From NCBI GenBank assembly GCA_026400435.1, contig JAPLOZ010000103.1, forward strand, positions 1-64,000: 64,000 nucleotides of DNA, in the 5' to 3' direction. How positions within the stretch are numbered: position 1 is the first letter of the stretch; each line of letters opens with the position of its first letter. The notes beneath the pieces are model-generated. The model did not search any database, was not told where the DNA came from, and saw only the letters and a list, made by a program, of their open reading frames with translations. The DNA comes from Hyphomicrobiales bacterium (GTDB lineage: Bacteria > Pseudomonadota > Alphaproteobacteria > Rhizobiales > Rhizobiaceae). Shown one piece after another: positions 10,981 through 20,629 of this stretch. A program made the position numbers and the translations under genes.

Positions 10981-11988
10981 ATGCGCGATGCCATGAGAAC
11001 GCTGTTCCACCCGTTCGAGTGCGGCGCGCTTGATGCGCCGCAGGCCGGGCGCTTTCTCTTCCTCGGCGCGGAACCCGGTTTCCGTCTGCCGGAGGGATTT
11101 AGCGCCGACCTTTCCCTCGTGCAGGGCTTTCGGCCGCATTTTCGCGCGCTTGAGGCGACGCGGCACAAAGTGACGCCAATGCCCGGAGCCACGGATTTCG
11201 ACGGCGCGCTGGTGCTCGCCGGCCGCCATCGCGGGCAGAACGAAAACTGGATCGCGCTAGCGATCGAGCGGGTCGTCGCCGGTGGGCTGATCGTCGTGGC
11301 GGGCAGCACGGACGACGGCATCGCCAGCCTGCGCAAGCGGATCGGCAATCTTGTCGACCTCGGCGGCCACCTGCCGAAATACCACGGCGTCGTATTCTGG
11401 TTCCGGCGGCCGGCCGATTCAGCCCTCGTTCATGCATTGCGGTCCGGCCCCGAGCTGGTCGAAGGGCGCTTCGCCACCGCACCGGGCATGTTTTCGCATG
11501 ACCGCGTCGATGCCGGCTCTCGCCTGCTGGCAGAATGCCTGCCGCAGAAGGCCAAAGGTGCAGCCGCGGATTTCGGCGCGGGCTGGGGTTACCTCGCGGC
11601 AGCGCTTGCCGAACGAGCCCAGGGGCTGGCCTCGATCGATCTCTATGAGGCCGATCATGCATCGCTGGAAGCCGCGCGGAAAAATCTAGCGGCGCTGGTT
11701 CCGCCGCCGGCATTCGCCTTCTACTGGCACGATCTGGCTGGCGAAAAGGTCGAGCCGAAGTACGACCTGATCGTCATGAACCCGCCCTTCCACCTGGGTC
11801 GCGCGGCGGACCCCGGCATCGGCCAGGCGATCATCGCAACGGCGTCCTCGGCGCTGAAATCCGGTGGCCGGCTTCTCATGGTGGCCAATCGCGGCCTGCC
11901 CTACGACCAGGTCTTGCGCGGACTTTTCGCCGAGGTGGCCGAACTCCGCAGCGAAGGCGGCTTCAGGGTGCTTTCAGCCCGCCGGTGA
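10981..11988 (+). CDS. RsmC-like class I SAM-dependent methyltransferase
   Basis: The 335-residue protein has a degenerate N-terminal domain and a C-terminal methyltransferase domain with the SAM site DFGAGWGYLAAAL (about 196-208) and the NPPF motif (VMNPPFHLG) typical of enzymes that modify exocyclic amines of G, A or C in RNA. The layout matches RsmC/RsmD-type 16S rRNA m2G methyltransferases (COG2813). The exact target base is not established. It starts 30 bases after the pnp terminator and converges with the GGDEF-EAL gene. Confidence 0.75.
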   Translation: MRDAMRTLFHPFECGALDAPQAGRFLFLGAEPGFRLPEGFSADLSLVQGFRPHFRALEATRHKVTPMPGATDFDGALVLAGRHRGQNENWIALAIERVVAGGLIVVAGSTDDGIASLRKRIGNLVDLGGHLPKYHGVVFWFRRPADSALVHALRSGPELVEGRFATAPGMFSHDRVDAGSRLLAECLPQKAKGAAADFGAGWGYLAAALAERAQGLASIDLYEADHASLEAARKNLAALVPPPAFAFYWHDLAGEKVEPKYDLIVMNPPFHLGRAADPGIGQAIIATASSALKSGGRLLMVANRGLPYDQVLRGLFAEVAELRSEGGFRVLSARR

Positions 11989-11991
11989 GCG

Positions 11992-13536
11992 TCAGCTGGC
12001 GCGTAGCGCGCCCGCTACCTGATGCGCGCCCTGCAGCCTGCCTTCGACGATCTTCAGCGGCGCCGGACTTCCGTACAGAAAGCCTTGAAAGACATCGCAG
12101 CCCGCCGCGCGAAGCAGCGTCGCCTGGTTTTCGGTTTCCACGCCCTCGGCGATCGCGTGGACGCCAAGTGCCCGCGAGAGTCCCACGATGGTCGAGACGA
12201 CAGCACCAGAATTGGCGTCGGTTTCGAGGCGGCTGACGAAGGAGCGATCTATCTTGAGCTTGTGGAACGGAAAGTCGATCAGGTAGCTGAGGTTGGAATA
12301 GCCGGTACCGAAGTCGTCCACCGCCACCGAGATGCCGGTTTCTGCCAGCTCCTTCAAAATGGCAGCCGCCCGCTCGCGGTCCTGCATCATCGCCGTCTCG
12401 GTGAGTTCGAGTTCCAGCCGCTCCGGCTTGATGCCAGTCTGCCTGACGACGTCGCCGACAAGGCCGACGAAATCCTTGGTCATGAACTGGACGGTGGAAA
12501 TGTTGACGGCGACAAAACAGTCCTCTGGCAGGTATTTCGCGTCGCTGCAGGCCCTGCGCAGTACCCACTCGCCGATCGGCACGATCATCCCGGTCTCCTC
12601 GGCGATGGGGATGAACTCCATCGGCGGTATCATGCCGCGTTCCGGGTGCTTCCAGCGGATGAGCGCCTCGTAGCCGACTATGCGGCCCTTGGTCTGGTCG
12701 ATCTGCGGCTGGTAGTGAACATCGAAGTCGCCGCGCTCGAACGCCGTGTTGAGTTCGGCCTCCACCCAGTGGCGGTATTCGGCGGCCTTGCCGATGTCGG
12801 GATGGAAAACGGACCAGTTGCCGATGCCCGCCGCCCGCGCGTGCTGGAGGGCAAGGTTGGAACGCCTCAGGAGGATCGTCGGATCAAGGCCGTCCTTCGG
12901 CAGTGCCACGATGCCGACCGAAACGTTGACCGACTGCTGGTGGGTCGCCAGGTCATAAGGCTCAAGCAGTTCGGAGATAAGCCGTTCGGCGATGATGTCC
13001 ATCGACTGGTTGAAATAGGCGTCGGGATAGAGCACGGCGAATTCCCCGGCGCCGATCCGCCCGATGGTCACGCTGTCCGGCAGGCAGTTCCGGAGGCGCT
13101 GGGCGAAGGCTCGGACGAGCTCGTCGCCTTTGCCGAAGCCGATCTGCTCGTTGATCTGCTTGAAACGGCCGATATCCAGATCGAGCAGGAACACCGGCTC
13201 GCCGGTTCGTGTGGTCGACCGGGCAGCCTCCGCGATCCGGGCGATCATGGCCGGGCGCGACAGCAGCCCGGTGAGTTTGTCGAACTGGGTTTCCTTGACC
13301 ACAAACGAAACCGATTCGTCGACGCCCGCAAAGAACGACATCGCCGCAACGATCGCAGCCAGTGCGCACAACCCGGCTACGACGCCGCCTGCCAGCTCGC
13401 TGGACATTCCGGCGACCCCGTCGCCAAACCCGAACTTGAGGCCCCACAGCCCCAGGATCAAGCTGCCAAGCCCGGAGCTCGCTATGGTTATCAGCCGAAA
13501 CACGGGGGTTCGGCTTGGGTTGCTGACTGCGGGCAT
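11992..13536 (-). CDS. membrane GGDEF-EAL protein, likely c-di-GMP phosphodiesterase
   Basis: The 514-residue protein has two N-terminal membrane segments (about 15-35 and 48-68), a GGDEF domain and an EAL domain. In the GGDEF active-site loop the motif reads GAGEF ([12 protein letters not shown]) instead of GG(D/E)EF, so cyclase activity is doubtful. The EAL part keeps [24 protein letters not shown] and EGVE, the residues needed for metal and c-di-GMP binding. The likely role is c-di-GMP hydrolysis at the inner membrane, perhaps with the GGDEF as a GTP sensor. No sensory domain is visible. Confidence 0.88.
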   Translation of the reverse strand: MPAVSNPSRTPVFRLITIASSGLGSLILGLWGLKFGFGDGVAGMSSELAGGVVAGLCALAAIVAAMSFFAGVDESVSFVVKETQFDKLTGLLSRPAMIARIAEAARSTTRTGEPVFLLDLDIGRFKQINEQIGFGKGDELVRAFAQRLRNCLPDSVTIGRIGAGEFAVLYPDAYFNQSMDIIAERLISELLEPYDLATHQQSVNVSVGIVALPKDGLDPTILLRRSNLALQHARAAGIGNWSVFHPDIGKAAEYRHWVEAELNTAFERGDFDVHYQPQIDQTKGRIVGYEALIRWKHPERGMIPPMEFIPIAEETGMIVPIGEWVLRRACSDAKYLPEDCFVAVNISTVQFMTKDFVGLVGDVVRQTGIKPERLELELTETAMMQDRERAAAILKELAETGISVAVDDFGTGYSNLSYLIDFPFHKLKIDRSFVSRLETDANSGAVVSTIVGLSRALGVHAIAEGVETENQATLLRAAGCDVFQGFLYGSPAPLKIVEGRLQGAHQVAGALRAS

Positions 13537-13630
13537 GCGGATTTCCCGATTCGACGGGAATATCTAGCGCAAGGGTCCTTAAATTCGGTTTCTTTCTAAG
13601 GTTTGCATTTTAGTTGCTTGGGACGGCAAG

Positions 13631-14449
13631 TCAGACCGGTTCCCGGCCGTCCTCGATCCGATGCAATTCCTCGAGAGCCGGCATGGAAACAATGTGGTAG
13701 CCGGAATCGACATAATGGATTTCGCCGGTCACGCCTGACGAAAGGTCCGAAAGCAGGTACAGCGCCGAGCCGCCGACCTCGTCGATGGTAACGGTGCGTC
13801 GCAGCGGTGAATTGCGCTGCTGATAGGAGAGCATCTGGCGCGAATCGGAGATGCCCGCACCGGCCAGCGTACGGATTGGCCCGGCCGAGATGGCGTTGAC
13901 CCTGATATTCCGTGGCCCGTAGTCGTTGGCGAGGTAGCGCACGCTGGCCTCCAGCCCGGCCTTGGCGACGCCCATCACGTTGTAGTTGGGCATGATGCGC
14001 ACCGATCCGGCATATGTCAGCGTGATCATCGCGCCGCCGTTGGTCATGAGCGGCGCTGCCAGCCGGGCGCATTCGGTGAAGGAATAGCAGGAGATCACCA
14101 TCGTCCGGATGAAGTTTTCGCGAGACGTGTCGGCGTAGAGGCCCTTCAACTCGTTCTTGTCGGAGAATCCGATCGCATGGACCAGAAAATCGATGCCGCC
14201 CCACTGGCTGCGGAGCGAATCGAACACCGACGCGATCGAAACGCTGTCCTCTACGTCGCAAGGCAGGATGCAACTGGAGCCGAGCCGTTCGGCGAGCGGC
14301 TTGACGCGGCGCCCGAACGCTTCGCCCTGGTAGGTGAAGGCAAGCTGCGCTCCGGCTTCCGACAGCTTCTTGGCGATGCCCCAGGCGATCGAATGATCGT
14401 TGGCGACGCCCATGATCAGGCCGCGCTTGCCCTTCATCATTTCGCCCAT
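13631..14449 (-). CDS. fabI: enoyl-[acyl-carrier-protein] reductase (NADH) FabI
   Basis: The 272-residue protein has GLIMGVANDHSIAWGIAKKL, the FabI form of the nucleotide-binding loop, and the catalytic pair in YNVMGVAK (Tyr-x6-Lys). It reduces trans-2-enoyl-ACP in the last step of fatty-acid elongation. The frame stays open upstream into fabB, but ATG 14449 (protein beginning MGEMMKGKRG) fits the family and has GGGAG nearby. It follows fabB by 10 bases and is the last gene of fabA-fabB-fabI. It belongs to the class targeted by triclosan. Confidence 0.95.
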   Translation of the reverse strand: MGEMMKGKRGLIMGVANDHSIAWGIAKKLSEAGAQLAFTYQGEAFGRRVKPLAERLGSSCILPCDVEDSVSIASVFDSLRSQWGGIDFLVHAIGFSDKNELKGLYADTSRENFIRTMVISCYSFTECARLAAPLMTNGGAMITLTYAGSVRIMPNYNVMGVAKAGLEASVRYLANDYGPRNIRVNAISAGPIRTLAGAGISDSRQMLSYQQRNSPLRRTVTIDEVGGSALYLLSDLSSGVTGEIHYVDSGYHIVSMPALEELHRIEDGREPV

Positions 14450-14459
14450 GTGCGGCTCC

Positions 14460-15680
14460 CTATGCGCCGTAGCGCTGGAAGACCAGCGTCGCGTTGGTGC
14501 CGCCGAAACCGAAGGAATTGGACAGCACCGTGTCCATCTTGGCATCGTCGATCCGCTTGCGCACGATAGGCATACCCTCGAATTCAGGGTCGAGCGTGTC
14601 GATATGGGCGCTTTCGCCGATAAAGCGGCCCTGCATCATCAGGATCGAGTAGATCGATTCCTGCACGCCGGCCGCACCCAGCGAGTGGCCGGTGAGCGAC
14701 TTGGTCGAGGTTATGTAGGGCATTGCGTCGCCGAACACTTCGCGGATCGCGCCCATCTCCTTGGAATCGCCAACCGGCGTGGATGTTCCGTGCGTGTTGA
14801 TGTAGTCCACCGGCTGCTCCACGGTCGCCAGCGCCTGGCGCATGCAGCGTTTGGCGCCTTCGCCCGAGGGCGCCACCATGTCGTAGCCGTCGGAGGTCGC
14901 TCCGTAGCCGACGATCTCGGCATAGATCTTGGCGCCGCGCGCCTTCGCGTGCTCCAGTTCCTCGACTACGAGAACGCCGGCGCCGCCTGCGATCACGAAA
15001 CCGTCGCGGTCTATGTCATAGGCCCGGCTGGCGACCGAGGCGCGGTCGTTGAACTTCGAGGACATCGCGCCCATCGCGTCGAACAGGTCTGACATCGTCC
15101 AGTCAAGATCTTCATGCCCGCCGGCAAAGACCATGTCCTGCTTGCCCCACTGGATCAGTTCGTAGGCGTTGCCGATGCAGTGAGCGGAAGTCGAGCAGGC
15201 CGAGGAGATCGAATAGTTGACGCCGTGGATCTTGAACCAGGTGGCGAGCGTGGCGGAGGCCGTCGACGACATCGCCTTTGGCACCGCGAACGGCCCGATT
15301 CGTTTCGGACTGCCGTTCTTCATCGTCGTCTCGAAGGCTTCCACGATGGTGCGGGTCGACGGCCCGCCGGATCCCATGATGATGCCGGTGCGCTCGTTGG
15401 TGATGTCGGCTTCCCCAAGCCCCGCATCCTTGATCGCCTGATCCATGGCAACATGGTTCCACTGGCCGCCCTTGGACAGGAAGCGCAAGGCGCGCCGGTC
15501 GATCAGTGGCGCCGGATCGAGCGTCGGCGCACCCCACACCTGGCAGCGGAAGCCGTGTTCGGCAAAAGAGTCCGAGAAGCTGATGCCGGACTTTGCATCC
15601 CGCAGCGAGGCTGCAACCTCCTCGGCGTTGCTACCGATTGAGGATACAATCCCCAGGCCCGACACCACGACACGTCTCAT
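14460..15680 (-). CDS. fabB: beta-ketoacyl-ACP synthase I FabB
   Basis: The 406-residue condensing enzyme has the catalytic triad: Cys in [10 protein letters not shown] (about 163), His in [11 protein letters not shown] (about 298) and His in [12 protein letters not shown] (about 333). With FabA it forms the anaerobic unsaturated fatty-acid branch, extending cis-3-decenoyl-ACP. It lies 36 bases after fabA on the same strand and 10 bases before fabI, so the three are very likely one operon. Confidence 0.95.
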   Translation of the reverse strand: MRRVVVSGLGIVSSIGSNAEEVAASLRDAKSGISFSDSFAEHGFRCQVWGAPTLDPAPLIDRRALRFLSKGGQWNHVAMDQAIKDAGLGEADITNERTGIIMGSGGPSTRTIVEAFETTMKNGSPKRIGPFAVPKAMSSTASATLATWFKIHGVNYSISSACSTSAHCIGNAYELIQWGKQDMVFAGGHEDLDWTMSDLFDAMGAMSSKFNDRASVASRAYDIDRDGFVIAGGAGVLVVEELEHAKARGAKIYAEIVGYGATSDGYDMVAPSGEGAKRCMRQALATVEQPVDYINTHGTSTPVGDSKEMGAIREVFGDAMPYITSTKSLTGHSLGAAGVQESIYSILMMQGRFIGESAHIDTLDPEFEGMPIVRKRIDDAKMDTVLSNSFGFGGTNATLVFQRYGA

Positions 15681-15716
15681 GTTGCGCTCCTCGCCAGAAT
15701 CGCTGCGCCCGACCGG

Positions 15717-16232
15717 TCAGGCGGCTGGCTGCTTGGACAGGCCGACCTTGAGGTCGGTTGCCGCGTATATGGGCTGACCGTCGGCTTTCAACCAGCCGTC
15801 TGCGATACCGAGCACCAGGCGCCCGCGCATGACGCGCTTGAAGTCGATGCCATACTCGACCTTCTTCACGGAAGGCGTGACCATTCCCTTGAATTTCACC
15901 TCACCGGTCGAGAGCGCCATCCCCCTGCCGGGTTCCCCCAGCCAGCCGAGGTAAAAGCCGGTCAGTTGCCACATCGCGTCCAGGCCCAGGCATCCAGGCA
16001 TGATCGGGTTGCCGATGAAATGGCAGGCGAAGAACCAGAGATCCGGCTTGATGTCGAATTCAGCACGAATGAAGCCCTTGTCGAACGCGCCACCCGTCTC
16101 GCTGATCTCGGTGATGCGGTCAAACATCAGCATCGGTGGATACGGCAGCTGCGCGTTGCCTGGGCCGAACATTTCGCCGCGGGCGCAGGCCAGCAATTCT
16201 TCATAGCCGTAGCTGGACTTCGAAACCGCCAT
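15717..16232 (-). CDS. fabA: 3-hydroxydecanoyl-ACP dehydratase/isomerase FabA
   Basis: The 171-residue hot-dog enzyme has the active-site His in [21 protein letters not shown] and the paired Asp in the latter segment. It dehydrates 3-hydroxydecanoyl-ACP and isomerises the trans-2 to the cis-3 double bond, the commitment step to unsaturated fatty acids. It is first in the fabA-fabB-fabI operon and divergent from irr across a 243-base region that holds candidate promoters for both. Confidence 0.96.
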   Translation of the reverse strand: MAVSKSSYGYEELLACARGEMFGPGNAQLPYPPMLMFDRITEISETGGAFDKGFIRAEFDIKPDLWFFACHFIGNPIMPGCLGLDAMWQLTGFYLGWLGEPGRGMALSTGEVKFKGMVTPSVKKVEYGIDFKRVMRGRLVLGIADGWLKADGQPIYAATDLKVGLSKQPAA

Positions 16233-16322
16233 CGATGAGCCTTCCCGTTCCTCCGGACAGCTCCGCCGCCCCTTTTTGTTGCGTAGCTAACACAGCCATC
16301 AACAGGCGGAAAGCGAAGTCAG

Positions 16323-16351
16323 CGATTATCGTGGCCGGCCGCCCGGGTCAA
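16323..16351 (-). promoter_or_regulatory. candidate fabA operon promoter
   Basis: On the minus strand TTGACC (plus 16351-16346), a 17-base spacer and TAATCG (plus 16328-16323) form a housekeeping-type promoter about 90 bases before fabA. A second GGTCAA copy is 11 bases further on (16357-16362). Pattern only. Confidence 0.35.
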
Positions 16352-16371
16352 TCCGGGGTCAAAGTGCCGCT

Positions 16372-16400
16372 ATTGATCCGGTTTGCGTGACGCAATATAT
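16372..16400 (+). promoter_or_regulatory. candidate irr promoter with a palindrome in its spacer
   Basis: ATTGAT (16372-16377), a 17-base spacer and ATATAT (16395-16400) fit the rhizobial promoter form. The spacer contains the perfect inverted repeat TTGCGT-G-ACGCAA (16383-16395), which touches the -10 box, so a dimeric regulator bound there would block the polymerase. Confidence 0.45.
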
Positions 16401-16475
16401 CTGAACCGTAAGCATTCCATGTGGTCGCGGCCCGTTTGCGGCGTTCGACCGGAACCGAAGGCGATCTGGGGATAG

Positions 16476-16907
16476 ATGGATCACAGGGTCCGCAAAGATG
16501 GGCTGGCTATCGACCGGCGCGTGCGCGACGCCGGTCTGAGGCCGACGCGCCAGCGCGTGGCCCTGGCGCATCTGCTGTTCGCCAAGGGCGACCGGCACCT
16601 ATCGGCCGAGGAGCTGCACGAGGAAGCGCTTGGCGCCGGGGTTCCCGTGTCGCTTGCCACCGTTTACAATTCGCTGCACCAGTTCACCGAAGCAGGCCTT
16701 CTGCGCATCCTCGCCGTCGAGGGCGCCAGAACCTATTTCGACACCAACACGTCGGATCACCACCACTTCTTCATCGAGGGTGAAAACAGGGTCTTCGATA
16801 TCGCGACCGGCCCGGTTGAAGTGGTCAATCTGCCAGAGCCTCCCGAGGGCATGGAGATCGCCAACGTCGACATCGTGGTGAGGCTGCGCCCCAAGCGCGG
16901 CGGTTGA
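16476..16907 (+). CDS. irr: Fur-family iron response regulator Irr
   Basis: The 143-residue Fur-family protein has a winged helix (RPTRQRVALAHLLF, VSLATVYNSLHQFTEAGLL) and the histidine-rich dimerisation motif SDHHHFFIEGE. The three consecutive histidines and the lack of CxxC zinc motifs fit Irr rather than Fur. In Rhizobiales Irr acts under low iron, is destabilised by heme, and represses heme and iron-using genes. Its place opposite fabA-fabB-fabI is common in the order. The N-terminal heme regulatory motif of Bradyrhizobium Irr is not visible, as expected for the shorter rhizobial type. Confidence 0.88.
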   Translation: MDHRVRKDGLAIDRRVRDAGLRPTRQRVALAHLLFAKGDRHLSAEELHEEALGAGVPVSLATVYNSLHQFTEAGLLRILAVEGARTYFDTNTSDHHHFFIEGENRVFDIATGPVEVVNLPEPPEGMEIANVDIVVRLRPKRGG

Positions 16908-16910
16908 CGC

Positions 16911-17285
16911 TTGGGCCCAAGTCTCCGGCCGGTTGATCACCTGTTGCGCCTGGAGTGGATTGCCGTCTTCGCCGCCGCCGTCGTCGGTTATGTCCTTGCC
17001 GGCGGCACGTGGCAGCTGTTCGTTATACTCATCCTGGCGCCCGACCTCGCAATGCTGGGCTATCTCGCCGGGCCGGCTGTGGGCGCTTGGGCATACAATG
17101 CGTTTCACCTGCTCTTATGGCCAGCCGTGCTGTTGATCGCCGGCCTCTACGCCGACAAGGCTGTTGCCGTACAGGTCGCGGCGATCTGGACGGCCCACAT
17201 CGCCATGGATCGCGCGCTCGGTTACGGCCTCAAGCTGCCGACCGGTTTTGCCGACACGCATCTCGGCCGCATAGGCAAGCGCTGA
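16911..17285 (+). CDS. DUF4260 family membrane protein
   Basis: The 124-residue protein has about four hydrophobic segments and the family-like tail AMDRALGYGLKLPTGFADTHLG, which I recognise as DUF4260. Function is unknown. The frame begins at TTG 16911, three bases after the irr stop; an internal start is possible because no strong ribosome site is seen. The tight spacing suggests co-transcription with irr. Confidence 0.65.
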   Translation: MGPSLRPVDHLLRLEWIAVFAAAVVGYVLAGGTWQLFVILILAPDLAMLGYLAGPAVGAWAYNAFHLLLWPAVLLIAGLYADKAVAVQVAAIWTAHIAMDRALGYGLKLPTGFADTHLGRIGKR

Positions 17286-17295
17286 CGGCGCGCCA

Positions 17296-17934
17296 TCAAT
17301 CCTTGACGAGCTCGCCCGGATAGGCGCCCCACAGCTGCGACTGGCTCATCCAGCCCTTGTAGCTGCCGAAATCCATCTCGCACCACTGCCCGTCGCACTT
17401 GCGGATGTTGCCTATAACGCCGGGCTCGATCAGTGCGACGACGCCGGCGGTTGGATCCGGATCGGCGAGCAGGCTGATCCTCGCCTCCTTGCCTTTCTGC
17501 CACGGCACGGCAATGGCGGTGCGACGGCCCGACAGCAGCGACTGGTTGACCCAGCCCTCCGCGCCATCGGCATCGCGCACCCGCCGCCAGTTGTCGTATT
17601 CCTGGACGATCTCCATCGGCAGGCCCGGCTTGAGATAGAGCCAGTCGACCGAATAGTCGACGCCCGGTCCGACCCGCGAATTCACGCGGCCGGACTTCAG
17701 GCTGACGAATCGGGGCAACGGCAGACCGCTTGGGCCGCGCCGCACATCGGCAGTCGACTGTTCCGTGAGATCGGAAGCCGCTCGGGCAGCGTCGACGACG
17801 ACTGTCGACACCGTAAGGGCCCCGAGACAAGCCATGGCCAGGCGAAGAGACGAAAAACCAGACACCTTCGTTCCTTTGCAATGCAAACCGCGCGCCGTCG
17901 GCCTTTGGCGGCGCGCACCCTTTTTCTTTGTCAT
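17296..17934 (-). CDS. exported bacterial SH3-domain protein
   Basis: The 212-residue protein starts with a Lys/Arg-rich stretch and a hydrophobic segment ending in DAARAAS, which looks like a signal peptide (about residues 27-53). Two SH3-like repeats follow, the first with SGRVNSRVGPGVDYSVDWLY and NWRRVRDADGAEGWV and the second with KCDGQWCEMDFGSYKGWM. This is the SH3_4/DUF1058 type often linked to cell-wall binding in the periplasm. It is divergent from the 2-hydroxyacid dehydrogenase gene. Confidence 0.75.
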   Translation of the reverse strand: MTKKKGARRQRPTARGLHCKGTKVSGFSSLRLAMACLGALTVSTVVVDAARAASDLTEQSTADVRRGPSGLPLPRFVSLKSGRVNSRVGPGVDYSVDWLYLKPGLPMEIVQEYDNWRRVRDADGAEGWVNQSLLSGRRTAIAVPWQKGKEARISLLADPDPTAGVVALIEPGVIGNIRKCDGQWCEMDFGSYKGWMSQSQLWGAYPGELVKD

Positions 17935-18050
17935 CGTCGCGGCTGCTTGTTAAACAGGCTGCCGTGGCGGGGCCTGTTTCCAGTTTCACCTCTCTTGGTT
18001 AAAGAGGTCTGAAGCGGGAACGCATCAGAGGCCCCGAATCCGAGGAAAGA

Positions 18051-19052
18051 ATGGCCGGCAAAAAGAAGCCTCTCGTGGTCATCACGCGCAAATTGCCGGA
18101 CGCGATCGAAACGCGCATGCGCGAGTTGTTCGATGCGCGCCTCAATATCGACGACAGGCCGATGAGCCGCGACGATCTGGCCGCCGCGATGCGCGACGCC
18201 GATGTGCTCGTGCCGACGATCACCGACCGGATCGACGAAAAGCTGATTGCCGGCGCCGGCGATTCCCTGAAGCTGATCGCCAACTTCGGCAACGGCACCG
18301 ACCACATCGATGTCGCCGCCGCGCTCAAGCGGGGCATCACGGTCACCAACACGCCCAACGTACTCACCGAAGACACGGCCGACATGACCATGGGGCTGAT
18401 CCTCACCGTGCCGCGCCGGCTGATCGAGGGTGCGACAACGCTGGCCGACAGTGGCAAGTGGGCGGGCTGGTCGCCGACCTGGATGCTCGGCCGCCGCATC
18501 TGGGGCAAGCGGCTCGGCATCGTCGGCATGGGCCGCATCGGCACCGCCGTCGCACGCCGCGCCAAGGCCTTCGGCCTATCTATCCACTATCACAACCGCA
18601 AGCGGGTCATGGCCTCGCTGGAGGACGAGCTGGAGGCGACCTACTGGGAGAGCCTCGACCAGATGCTTGCCCGCATGGACATCATCTCGGTCAACTGTCC
18701 GTCAACGCCGGCGACCTTTCATCTGCTGTCGGCGCGGCGGCTCGCGCTGCTGCAGCCTTCCGCCTACATCGTCAACACGGCGCGCGGTGACATCATCGAC
18801 GAGGACGCGCTCATCAAGCTCCTGCAGGACGGCAAGATCGCGGGCGCCGGGCTCGACGTTTTCGAGCACGAGCCGGCGATCAATCCGAAGCTGCTCAAGC
18901 TGGCGGCCAAGGGCAAGGTTGTGCTTCTGCCGCACATGGGCTCGGCCACCATCGAGGGCCGCATCGACATGGGCGAAAAGGTCATCATCAACATCCGCAC
19001 CCACCAGGACGGCCACCGCCCGCCCGACCGGGTTCTGCCCCAGAAGGCCTGA
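18051..19052 (+). CDS. D-2-hydroxyacid dehydrogenase (glyoxylate/hydroxypyruvate reductase-like)
   Basis: The 333-residue NAD(P)-dependent enzyme has the nucleotide fold LGIVGMGRIGTAVARRAKAFG and the catalytic set Arg in NTARGDIIDE, Glu in DVFEHEP and His in LLPHMGSAT. The family reduces 2-keto acids such as glyoxylate and hydroxypyruvate; the exact substrate cannot be told. ATG 18051 is preceded by GAGGAAAG. It converges with the DUF922 gene. Confidence 0.85.
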   Translation: MAGKKKPLVVITRKLPDAIETRMRELFDARLNIDDRPMSRDDLAAAMRDADVLVPTITDRIDEKLIAGAGDSLKLIANFGNGTDHIDVAAALKRGITVTNTPNVLTEDTADMTMGLILTVPRRLIEGATTLADSGKWAGWSPTWMLGRRIWGKRLGIVGMGRIGTAVARRAKAFGLSIHYHNRKRVMASLEDELEATYWESLDQMLARMDIISVNCPSTPATFHLLSARRLALLQPSAYIVNTARGDIIDEDALIKLLQDGKIAGAGLDVFEHEPAINPKLLKLAAKGKVVLLPHMGSATIEGRIDMGEKVIINIRTHQDGHRPPDRVLPQKA

Positions 19053-19057
19053 CGATA

Positions 19058-19669
19058 TCAGCCGTTGACCAGCGCCAGGATGAGCTGGTGGACATTGCCG
19101 CCCTCGCTGAGTTCGACGCGGTCGAAGTCGCGGCTCTTCTGCCGCTGGGCCTGCGAGATCTGGGCAAGGCGTTCGGTCATGAGCGCCCTGATCTTCTTGC
19201 ATTTGGGGTCTTCCGGAACGGAAAGCCCGACCGTGAAGGCCTCGATCTCCTCCACCATCGCGACGATCATCTCGCCATGCACGCGCTCGTGACGACGCAC
19301 TCCCTCGATGAAGCGCTGCCAGTTCGTCTTCACCGGTTCGGCAAGCTTTGCGTCCGCACGGGGCAGGACGTAACTTATGATCAACTTTGGCCGCGCCGAG
19401 ACGAGCGTGCAGGCGCCGTCCGGCTGAGGCCGGTAGTCGCGTTGCCACGTCAGCTTGAAGTCGGTGAAGGCGATGGCGCGGCCGACGCTCGCTTTGGGAC
19501 CGCGTTCGCCGATCGATGCATAGAGTGCCGGGCCGGTCGTCCCGGCAACGGGGTAGGGCGCTTCCTTCTCGACAGGCTTCCAGTCGGCATGTGCCGCGGG
19601 CGACGCCAGGAAGAGGCATGCAGCGGCCAGGAAAAACCGGGAGGGCGTCGCCGGGTTGGATAGCGTCAT
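19058..19669 (-). CDS. DUF922 exported putative zinc protease
   Basis: The 203-residue protein has a clear signal peptide (cleavage likely after SPAAHA, about residue 28). The DUF922 core contains TWQRDY and HERVH (RRHERVHGE), an HExxH zinc-protease motif about residues 127-131. It is probably a periplasmic metalloprotease; the substrate is unknown. Its start overlaps the end of the ribokinase gene by four bases, so the two are co-translated, although no functional link is evident. Confidence 0.75.
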   Translation of the reverse strand: MTLSNPATPSRFFLAAACLFLASPAAHADWKPVEKEAPYPVAGTTGPALYASIGERGPKASVGRAIAFTDFKLTWQRDYRPQPDGACTLVSARPKLIISYVLPRADAKLAEPVKTNWQRFIEGVRRHERVHGEMIVAMVEEIEAFTVGLSVPEDPKCKKIRALMTERLAQISQAQRQKSRDFDRVELSEGGNVHQLILALVNG

Positions 19670-20568
19670 GCGCCCGCCAACGCCTCGTCGACTTCCTTGG
19701 CATGCGGTATTGCCGGCTGCGCGCCTGATTTCAGGCAGGCGAGCGCACCTGCCACGGCAGCGCGCCGCAGCGCGTCCTCGAGCGACATGCCTGCATCGAG
19801 CCCCGCACCGAAATAGCCGCAGAACGTGTCGCCGGCTCCAACCGTATCGACCGGGGTGATCTTGAGGGACGGCACGGCGAGTTCTCCGTCAGGGGAGACG
19901 GCGATCACCCCCTCCGCCCCCAGCGTCACGATCACGGTGTGGCCGGTTTTCGCCGAAAAATCCGCCATGCGCGCGGCGCGGTCGCCGCCTTGCAGCTTCA
20001 GCACGTCGGCGTAGAGATCGAACTCCGTTTCGTTGGCTACGACATAGTCGGCCATGGGCAGCAGGTTCGCGGCTTCGGCGAGGAACGGTGCCGTGTTGAG
20101 CACGCTTGTGCCGCCCGCCGCGGCGATCAGATTGATGGCCTCCTTGACCGTCGCGAGCGGGACCTCGTGCTGCAAAAGCACGATCTCTCCCTTTTCAAAA
20201 TGCGCCTTGGCGAGGTCTCCGGGAAGCACCGTCGCATTGGCGCCCGGCACCACGACGATGACGTTTTCGCCCATCGCATCGACGAAGATCAGCGCCGTGC
20301 CGGTGGCGGCCGCAGCCTCGCGAACGCCGGCAAGCTGTATCTTGCTCTCCTTCAGGCAAGCGAGCGCCTCGGTCGCGAAGCCATCCTTGCCCACTGCGCC
20401 GATCATGCGGACCTCGCCGCCGGCCCGCGCCGCGGCAAGCGCCTGGTTGGCGCCCTTGCCGCCCGGCGCCGTCCTGAAACTGTCGCCGGGCACGGTCTCG
20501 CCGGGTGCGGGAAGACGCTCGACGGTTGCAATGAGATCGAGGTTGATGGAGCCGACGACGGTGATCAA
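19666..20568 (-). CDS. rbsK: ribokinase (PfkB family)
   Basis: The 300-residue PfkB sugar kinase has the N-terminal GSINLDLIATVERLPAPGET, the PGGKGANQALAAARAGG substrate region and the DTVGAGDTFCGYFGAGL anion hole with the catalytic Asp. These are typical of RbsK, which phosphorylates ribose at O5. No ribose transporter or RbsD lies nearby, so it may act on salvaged ribose or a related sugar. It overlaps the downstream DUF922 gene by four bases. Confidence 0.82.
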   Translation of the reverse strand: MITVVGSINLDLIATVERLPAPGETVPGDSFRTAPGGKGANQALAAARAGGEVRMIGAVGKDGFATEALACLKESKIQLAGVREAAAATGTALIFVDAMGENVIVVVPGANATVLPGDLAKAHFEKGEIVLLQHEVPLATVKEAINLIAAAGGTSVLNTAPFLAEAANLLPMADYVVANETEFDLYADVLKLQGGDRAARMADFSAKTGHTVIVTLGAEGVIAVSPDGELAVPSLKITPVDTVGAGDTFCGYFGAGLDAGMSLEDALRRAAVAGALACLKSGAQPAIPHAKEVDEALAGA

Positions 20569-20629
20569 GACTGCCTCCCGGATATGCTGGCGGGAAACTA
20601 GTGCTTGTCCGCGGCCATTTCCAGCGCCG

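Noticed and set aside
8404-11229. A 941-codon open frame on the minus strand across pnp
   Set aside because: It mirrors the pnp coding frame and its protein has no recognisable domain; long antisense frames are expected at this GC content.
12022-13599. A 525-codon plus-strand frame opposite the GGDEF-EAL gene
   Set aside because: The opposite strand has full EAL motifs; this frame has none.
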